In this document: piece after piece, positions 59,275 to 64,000 of the stretch
Position numbering within the stretch: position 1 is the stretch's first letter
Layout of the letters: each line of letters starts with the position of its first letter
Assembly: GCF_013410455.1 (NCBI RefSeq)
Contig: NZ_JACCFW010000001.1
Location: forward strand, 1,814,929 to 1,878,928
Source of the DNA: Allobranchiibius huperziae
Lineage (GTDB): Bacteria; Actinomycetota; Actinomycetes; Actinomycetales; Dermatophilaceae
DNA length: 64,000 bases
Reading direction: 5' to 3'
Program-made: the position numbers and the translations under genes
Notes under the pieces: generated by a model
What the model saw: only the letters and a program-made list of their open reading frames with translations
The model's database searches: none
Told to the model about the DNA's origin: nothing

Positions 59275-60273
59275 TCAGGCGGTCGGGTGATCCGGCCCGG
59301 CCAGGATCTCCTGGGTGGCCTCGGCCGACAGCGGTGGCGTGGTGGTGGCGTGTGCGCGGAACCACGCGATCGTCAGTTGCAGCGCGTCCTCGATGGGCAC
59401 CTTCGGCGACCAGTGCAGGATCTCCTGCGCCAGGCTCGTGTCCGGGCGGCGCACCGTGGGGTCGTCGACCGGACGCGCGATGTGCACGACCGGGGAGTCG
59501 GATTCGGCCAGCTTCACGACCCAGTTGGCCAGATCGACCATCGAGATCTCGTGCGGGTTGCCGATGTTGATCGGCCCCGGGTGATCGCTGCGGGCCATCG
59601 CCAGGATGCCCGCGACGAGGTCGTCGACGTAGCAGATCGACCGGGTCTGCAACCCGTCGCCTGAGACGGTCACCGGCTCGCCGGCCAGCGACTGGCGCAC
59701 GAAGTTGGGGATGGCGCGCCCGTCGTCGGGCCGCATCCGCGGACCGAAGGTGTTGAAGATGCGCACGATGCCGGTGTCGACGCCATGGGTCTGCCGGTAG
59801 GCCAGGGTGAGCGCCTCGCCGAAACGCTTGGCCTCGTCGTAGACGCCGCGCGGACCGACCGGGTTGACGTGCCCCCAGTAGTCCTCGCGCTGGGGGTGGA
59901 CCAGCGGGTCGCCGTACACCTCGGAGGTCGACGCGAGCACGAAGCGGGCCGACTTGTCCCGGGCCAGTTCGAGGGCGTGCTGGGTGCCGTGCGATCCGAC
60001 GAGAAGTGTCTCGATCGGCAGCCGGAGGTAGTCGATCGGCGATGCCGGGCTGGCGAAATGCAGCACCAGGTCGACCGGCCCGTCGACCTCGAACCCATGG
60101 CTGACGTCACGCTCCAGCAGGGTGAACCGCCCCGTCGCGTGCAGGTGCTCGACGTTCGCCGCGCGTCCGGTGCAGAGGTTGTCGACCGCGACGACCTCCG
60201 CGCCGTCCGCCAACAGCGCCTCACACAGGTGAGATCCGAGGAAACCGGCCCCACCGGTGACGACAGCCCGCAT
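59275..60273 (-). CDS. UDP-glucuronate decarboxylase / NAD-dependent epimerase (UXS-like)
   Basis: A 332-residue extended SDR. The NAD motif is G-G-A-G-F-L-G (7-13). The catalytic set is S-T-S-E-V-Y-G (116-122) with Tyr145 and Lys149 (Y-D-E-A-K-R). HFASPASPIDY (about 72-82) and N-T-F-G-P-R-M are hallmarks of UDP-xylose synthase, which makes UDP-xylose from UDP-glucuronate; dTDP-glucose dehydratase-like members share part of this. It sits eight bases after the DUF3068 gene in a run leading to heptose genes, so it probably supplies a nucleotide sugar for a surface glycan. Confidence 0.88.
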   Translation of the reverse strand: MRAVVTGGAGFLGSHLCEALLADGAEVVAVDNLCTGRAANVEHLHATGRFTLLERDVSHGFEVDGPVDLVLHFASPASPIDYLRLPIETLLVGSHGTQHALELARDKSARFVLASTSEVYGDPLVHPQREDYWGHVNPVGPRGVYDEAKRFGEALTLAYRQTHGVDTGIVRIFNTFGPRMRPDDGRAIPNFVRQSLAGEPVTVSGDGLQTRSICYVDDLVAGILAMARSDHPGPINIGNPHEISMVDLANWVVKLAESDSPVVHIARPVDDPTVRRPDTSLAQEILHWSPKVPIEDALQLTIAWFRAHATTTPPLSAEATQEILAGPDHPTA

Positions 60274-60281
60274 CAGTGCGA

Positions 60282-61292
60282 TCAGGCCCTCGCGTAGTCG
60301 TCGCCGTCGCCCTCGGCGTGCCGAGCGCCGCGACGGTTGTCGTTGTCGACCTCCGTGTCGTCCGCGCGTTCCGCCCGGTCACCGCGGCCGCCGATCAGCA
60401 GCAGCACGATGCCGACGACCAGCAGGATGAGACCGAGGACGCCGAGGACCCACGGCATGAGCTTCAGCAGCTTCAGCTGGCTGGCCTTGCCCTTGTACTC
60501 ATCGACGTTCGCCTTGACCGTGGCGTCGTTCATGACCTGGTCGGTGTCGATGCCCTTGACCGACTTGCCGTTGGCGGGGTCGGTGAGCGTCACGACCTCC
60601 TTCTCCTCCACCTTGATGAAGGCGCCGGTCTGCGGCTCGACCCAGATGGTGCGGTCGTTGGCGTAGGCACGGTCCGCGTTCACGCCGGGGCTGTCCTTGG
60701 CACCGCCGAAGACGAAACCGGGGATGGCCTGCTTGGTGTACGTCGTCTGGGGCACCACGCCGTGGTAGCGGTAGACCGTGAGGCCGCGGATCTTGTCGGT
60801 GCCGGCGTACGTCATCGTCATCGGCTTCTGCAGGGTGTTGTCCCAGTAGGGGTAGCTGCCCTTGCCGGCGCCGAACGGGAACTTCACCGTGTAGCCCTGG
60901 TGCTGGACCGGCTTGCCGTTCATGTTGTCGTTGCAGCAGTCGATGACCTTGCCGGTGTGCCGGTTCAGCGCGAAGTGCGAGGTGAACGCGTCGATCGGGG
61001 GCGCCTGGTTGTTGTTGTCCGTCGACTGGTTGATGTCCAGCACGATGGAGTTCTTGCCCTCCGCGTCGGAGGCCTTCTTGTCGGCCACGACCGTCTGCCG
61101 GGTGGTCACCTCGCCCTGCTGGAAGGACAGGGTGTCCGCGTCGAAGAACTTGGCGTTGTTGTCGGAGAGGACCTGCTGCGTGTTGGTGTCGGCCGGGATC
61201 ACGGTCAACTTGTCGAACGCATAGAACTGCAAGAGCAGCGCCAAGGTCAGGAAAAACGCTCCGAAACCGATGACGATGGCGGACTTCCGCAC
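60282..61292 (-). CDS. PorA-family (DUF3068) membrane protein
   Basis: A 336-residue protein with an N-terminal helix (about 4-24), a large extracellular domain (about 25-280) and a second helix (about 285-306) followed by a charged Arg/Asp/Glu tail. Size and topology match DUF3068, annotated as the PorA family in actinobacteria; the domain contains a Cys-Cys pair (V-I-D-C-C-N-D) and many Asp/Asn residues. The GTG at 61292 is placed by GGAGG six bases upstream. Function is not established; an envelope role is suggested by topology and by its sugar-enzyme neighbours. Confidence 0.85.
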   Translation of the reverse strand: MRKSAIVIGFGAFFLTLALLLQFYAFDKLTVIPADTNTQQVLSDNNAKFFDADTLSFQQGEVTTRQTVVADKKASDAEGKNSIVLDINQSTDNNNQAPPIDAFTSHFALNRHTGKVIDCCNDNMNGKPVQHQGYTVKFPFGAGKGSYPYWDNTLQKPMTMTYAGTDKIRGLTVYRYHGVVPQTTYTKQAIPGFVFGGAKDSPGVNADRAYANDRTIWVEPQTGAFIKVEEKEVVTLTDPANGKSVKGIDTDQVMNDATVKANVDEYKGKASQLKLLKLMPWVLGVLGLILLVVGIVLLLIGGRGDRAERADDTEVDNDNRRGARHAEGDGDDYARA

Positions 61293-61329
61293 GAGGACCT
61301 CCGTGGCAGGGGCTGACAAAACTTACCGG

Positions 61330-61362
61330 AGAGTAGCAGGAAAAATGCGAGGTGTGTCACAC
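61330..61362 (-). promoter_or_regulatory. Candidate promoter and palindrome upstream of DUF3068 gene
   Basis: On the minus strand TACTCT (61330-61335) is a plausible -10 box with a leader of about 30 bases before the GTG. Just upstream lies the perfect palindrome GTGTG-T-CACAC (61352-61362), placed where an operator would sit. The half-site (CACAC/GTGTG) is the same as that overlapping the sufR start, with a different spacer. Confidence 0.35.
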
Positions 61363-61393
61363 GTCCCACAGCCGCGCGGCGCACACCTGTGAC

Positions 61394-62032
61394 TCAGTGT
61401 GCCGACTCGGGATTCGCGAGCACGTCGACCGCCTCGCACCAAGCGTGGGTCCACAGCATGTGCACCTCCTGGATGCGCGGGGTGTCCGCGGACGGTACGA
61501 CGAGCACGTGGTCCGCCGCGCCGCGCAGGCCCTCCCCCTTGGCGCCGGTCAGGGCTACCGTGAGCAGGCCGCGCTCGCGCGCCAGGAGCAGCGCCTGCAG
61601 CACGTTCGGGCTGGTGCCACTGGTGCTCATCGCGAGCAGCACGTCACCGCGCCGACCCAGGGCCGCGACGCCGCGGCGGAAGATCTGGTCGAAGCCGTAG
61701 TCGTTGCCGACGGCGGTGACCGACGACAACGATTCGGCGAGGTTCACCGCCGGCAGGGGTTCACGGTCGTGGATGCACTTGCCGATGAACTCTGCGGCGA
61801 CGTGGCTGGCGATCGCGGCGCTGCCGCCGTTGCCGGCCACGAGCAGCGTGCCTCCGGCGACGAGGGCCTGCACGAGCGCCGTGCCCGCCGCCTGCACCTC
61901 GCCCTCCAGCGTCGGCTCCCGCAGAGCGACGGCCAGCGCCGCCCAGGCGTCGGCACCCTCGCCGAGACGGCGGTGCACCGCCGCGCGCACGTCGCCCTCG
62001 CTCGCCTCGTGCAGGGGATGAGACACGTCCAT
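61394..62032 (-). CDS. gmhA: Sedoheptulose-7-phosphate isomerase (GmhA-like SIS protein)
   Basis: A 212-residue SIS-domain protein. The phosphosugar motif is G-N-G-G-S-A-A (68-74), then H-V-A-A-E-F-I (77-83), S-T-S-G-T-S-P-N-V (136-144) and R-I-Q-E-V-H (186-191), the signature of GmhA rather than of other SIS isomerases. It would convert sedoheptulose 7-phosphate to D-glycero-D-manno-heptose 7-phosphate. The ATG at 62032 shares a base with the kinase stop (TGATG); an ATG 18 bases upstream is possible. The paired heptose kinase supports the call. Confidence 0.9.
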   Translation of the reverse strand: MDVSHPLHEASEGDVRAAVHRRLGEGADAWAALAVALREPTLEGEVQAAGTALVQALVAGGTLLVAGNGGSAAIASHVAAEFIGKCIHDREPLPAVNLAESLSSVTAVGNDYGFDQIFRRGVAALGRRGDVLLAMSTSGTSPNVLQALLLARERGLLTVALTGAKGEGLRGAADHVLVVPSADTPRIQEVHMLWTHAWCEAVDVLANPESAH

Positions 62033-63114
62033 CAGTGCTGGCCTCTCCATGTGGTCACGCCGTCCTTGCTGAAGGTGATCTCCGAGAGTGTCAGGCCCAT
62101 CTCGAGGAGGGTGTCCGCGACGACGTGCTTGCGCTCGAACTCGCAGACGAAGATGAGGTGGCCGCCGCCGCCGGCGCCGGTGACCTTGCCGCCGAGCGCC
62201 CCGCACCCCAGTGCGGCCGTGACCGCGTCGTCGATGAGCGGGGTGCTGATCCGCGACGACATCTTGCGCTTCTCGGCCCAGGCCTGGCCGAGCAGCCGCC
62301 CGAAATGGTCGACCTCGCCGCGCACGAGCGCGACCTTCATCAGCTCCGCCAGCTCCTTCTGTGCCCGCAGGCCCTCGAGCGCGTCCGCGTTGCCCGTCTC
62401 GTAGCGGCTGCGCTGGTCGGCGATGATGTGGTCGCTGACCCGGGTGCGCCCGGTGAACGCCAGCAGCATGTTGTGCTCCAGCTCGTGCACCGTGGCGTCC
62501 CGCACCCGCAACGGGTTGACGATCACCTGGTCGGGCCGGAACTCGATGTAGTTGAACCCGCCGAACGACGCGGCGTACTGGTCCTGCGATCCGCCCGGGA
62601 TGGCGAGGTCCTCGCGCTCGAGGCGGTAGGCCAGCTCGGCGATCTCGTACGGCGTGAGGTCGACACCGCAGTGCTGGGCGACCAGGTCGATGACGGCGAC
62701 CATGACGGCGCTGGAGGATCCGAGGCCGGACCCGGGGGGCGCCTGGGTGTGCAGGAAGAGGTCGAAACCGCCGGTGGGCATCGCGCCGCCCATGTCGCGG
62801 ATGCGGGCGATCGCGGCCTTGGGCAGGTCCAGCTCGCCGTCGAACTCCACAGGGTCGTCGACGTCGAAGCCGATCGAGGTGCCGAAGTCCAGCGACTGCA
62901 CGGTGATCCGGCCGTCCCGGCGCGGTCGCAGCGTTGCGTACGCGAAGCTGGAGATCGTCGCGGACAGGACGGCGCCGCCCTCGCGCTCGGGGAACGGCGA
63001 GACGTCCGTGCCGCCGCCGGCGAACGAGATCCGCAGGGGCGCGCGGGCCCTCAGCACCGGCCGGGTCGCGTCGAGCACCGACGGATCGGTGGGGACGATC
63101 CCCTCGACTGTCAT
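62032..63114 (-). CDS. hddA: D-glycero-D-manno-heptose 7-phosphate kinase (HddA-like GHMP kinase)
   Basis: A 360-residue GHMP-superfamily kinase. Motif 1 is A-P-L-R-I-S-F-A-G-G-G-T-D (25-37), motif 2 is P-P-G-S-G-L-G-S-S-S-A (126-136) and motif 3 is V-T-G-A-G-G-G-G-H (about 318-326). This set matches heptose kinases of the HddA branch, which phosphorylate the 1-position on the path to GDP-heptose. It overlaps gmhA by one base, so the two consecutive steps are co-translated. The next enzymes (phosphatase GmhB and the guanylyltransferase) are not in the window and may lie beyond 64 kb. Confidence 0.9.
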   Translation of the reverse strand: MTVEGIVPTDPSVLDATRPVLRARAPLRISFAGGGTDVSPFPEREGGAVLSATISSFAYATLRPRRDGRITVQSLDFGTSIGFDVDDPVEFDGELDLPKAAIARIRDMGGAMPTGGFDLFLHTQAPPGSGLGSSSAVMVAVIDLVAQHCGVDLTPYEIAELAYRLEREDLAIPGGSQDQYAASFGGFNYIEFRPDQVIVNPLRVRDATVHELEHNMLLAFTGRTRVSDHIIADQRSRYETGNADALEGLRAQKELAELMKVALVRGEVDHFGRLLGQAWAEKRKMSSRISTPLIDDAVTAALGCGALGGKVTGAGGGGHLIFVCEFERKHVVADTLLEMGLTLSEITFSKDGVTTWRGQH

Positions 63115-63256
63115 CGGCGGTTAGCCTCCTCGGGCGTGGTGTCTGCCCGCACCGGGTGCGGGCGGGTGCGCGACGGGGTGGCGATACCCCGCACGACGAG
63201 GCCGCCCACCGTGGACGCCCGAGCAGACTACTGGAGAGTAATGGGGGTCACACCAG

Positions 63257-64000
63257 GTGCAGCGCTTCCGGATGCTCGACCTGCTGCGCGCGCTGGCGGC
63301 CGCCCTGGTCGTGCTGACGCACGTCGCCTTCTGGACAGGCGCCGACCACCTGGACGTCTCCGGGCCACTGCTGGCACGCGGTGACGCGGGCGTCGCGGTG
63401 TTCTTCGCGATCTCGGCGTTCCTGCTGCTGCGCCCGTTCCTGCGTGCCGGGCTCACGGGCGGATCGACCCCGGATCTGCGCCGGTACGCCGTACGCCGGG
63501 CCGCCCGCATCCTGCCCGCCTACTGGGTCGCGCTGGCCGCCGTCCTCCTCGTCGCGGCCCTTGCCCCGGTGCGCACCGGGGGCGTCGGATCGCCGCTGGA
63601 CGTCGTGTTGCACGTGCTCGTGCTGCAGGGGTACTCCGGCCACACCTACCAGTCGTTCTCGCAGACCTGGAGCCTCACCACGGAGGTGACCTTCTACGTG
63701 CTGGTGCCCGTGATCGGCACCGTGCTCGGACGGCTGGCCCGCCGCCCCCGGCGGGTATGGCCGGTGCTCGGCGCGACCCTGCTCGCGGGGTTGTGCGCCC
63801 AGGGCGCCTCGGCCGCATGGACCGGCGTCGATCCGCACTCGGGCGCGGGAGTGCTCGCCACCTCGGTGCTGGGCCACGGGGGGTGGTTCGCCGCGGGCGC
63901 CGCACTCGCCGTGCTCACCGAGACGGGGCCGTCCGCGCTGGCGAGCCCGGTACGCCGCTGGCTGGACTTCGCGCGGACCAACCCGGGCGTCGTCGTCCTC
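63257..64000 (+). CDS. Acyltransferase 3 family membrane protein, partial (runs off right edge)
   Basis: At least 248 codons of a multi-pass acyltransferase (acyltransferase_3), which adds O-acetyl or other acyl groups to sugars of surface polysaccharides. The N-terminus shows L-D-L-L-R-A-L-A-A-A-L-V-V-L-T-H, with the conserved His in the first helix, then F-F-A-I-S-A-F-L-L-L-R-P-F, and the W-S-L-T-T-E-V-T-F-Y motif (about 139-148). The GTG at 63257 gives this start; no strong ribosome site is seen. It is divergent from the heptose kinase and probably acts on the same glycan. The C-terminal part is missing. Confidence 0.88.
   Translation, partial: MQRFRMLDLLRALAAALVVLTHVAFWTGADHLDVSGPLLARGDAGVAVFFAISAFLLLRPFLRAGLTGGSTPDLRRYAVRRAARILPAYWVALAAVLLVAALAPVRTGGVGSPLDVVLHVLVLQGYSGHTYQSFSQTWSLTTEVTFYVLVPVIGTVLGRLARRPRRVWPVLGATLLAGLCAQGASAAWTGVDPHSGAGVLATSVLGHGGWFAAGAALAVLTETGPSALASPVRRWLDFARTNPGVVVL

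Noticed and set aside
58751-59365. 204-codon minus-strand frame over the repeat cluster
   Set aside because: It begins inside the convergent decarboxylase region and its internal repetition only reflects the 48-bp and 24-bp DNA repeats; no ribosome site or family-like sequence.

Overview
This window is chromosomal DNA from a high-GC Gram-positive actinobacterium. The evidence is the very GC-rich coding sequence, frequent GTG starts, and actinobacterial marker genes: rbpA, whiA, opcA, a sufR-sufBDCSU operon with a Rieske gene inside it, a coaE-GrpB fusion, and a four-repeat ribosomal protein S1. The gene content would suit Micrococcales (Dermacoccaceae or Intrasporangiaceae-like), but that rank is inferred. 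Most of the window is conserved housekeeping DNA. I see no rRNA, tRNA, prophage, transposase or CRISPR array.

Layout, left to right. 0-9.8 kb: the end of a copper/cupredoxin locus, a Tat lipoprotein of unknown function, the tightly overlapping suf iron-sulfur operon with its SufR-like regulator, and a secreted family-3 glycoside hydrolase. 9.9-13.7 kb: an ABC exporter coupled to heme A synthase (ctaA), then convergent heme O synthase (ctaB). 14.0-22.2 kb: a pentose-phosphate operon tkt-tal-pgi-zwf-opcA-pgl. 22.2-23.5 kb: a winged-helix (YcaQ-like) gene bracketed by two nearly identical long palindromes. 23.5-36.3 kb: one long minus-strand run, rbpA, secG, tpiA, pgk, gap, whiA, yvcK, rapZ, uvrC, a Rieske lipoprotein and uvrA. 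36.4-43.5 kb: an MBL hydrolase, an NlpC/P60 protein lacking the catalytic Cys, an EamA transporter, a DUF3817 protein, and a semialdehyde dehydrogenase/aminotransferase/FAD oxidase operon. 43.6-58.8 kb: uvrB, an antiporter, a CHAP protein, a SHOCT protein, an MFS exporter, coaE, an SDR, a sugar ABC importer, rpsA and a methyltransferase. 59.3-64 kb: a surface-glycan cluster (UDP-glucuronate decarboxylase, PorA/DUF3068 protein, heptose isomerase and heptose kinase) and a truncated acyltransferase.

How the genes connect. Central carbon flow is well represented: the oxidative and non-oxidative pentose-phosphate operon faces the lower-glycolysis genes tpiA-pgk-gap. Sedoheptulose 7-phosphate made by transketolase/transaldolase is the substrate expected for the heptose genes at the right edge. 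Cytochrome oxidase heme A synthesis is split between ctaA and ctaB, and Fe-S assembly is nearby. DNA repair is represented by uvrA, uvrB and uvrC, though not as an operon.

The least ordinary material lies between genes. There are palindromes flanking the 22.3 kb gene, a 31-bp duplication of the ctaA 3' end, a dispersed non-coding repeat family shared between 12.4 kb and 59 kb, tandem 64-bp hairpins between uvrA and the Rieske gene, and a recurring -10 element (TAnnnT) 6-8 nt before ATG/GTG that indicates leaderless transcripts. I found no clear new multi-gene system. The best candidates for follow-up are the Cys-less NlpC/P60 protein in its three-gene unit, the heptose/PorA cluster, and the repeat families.
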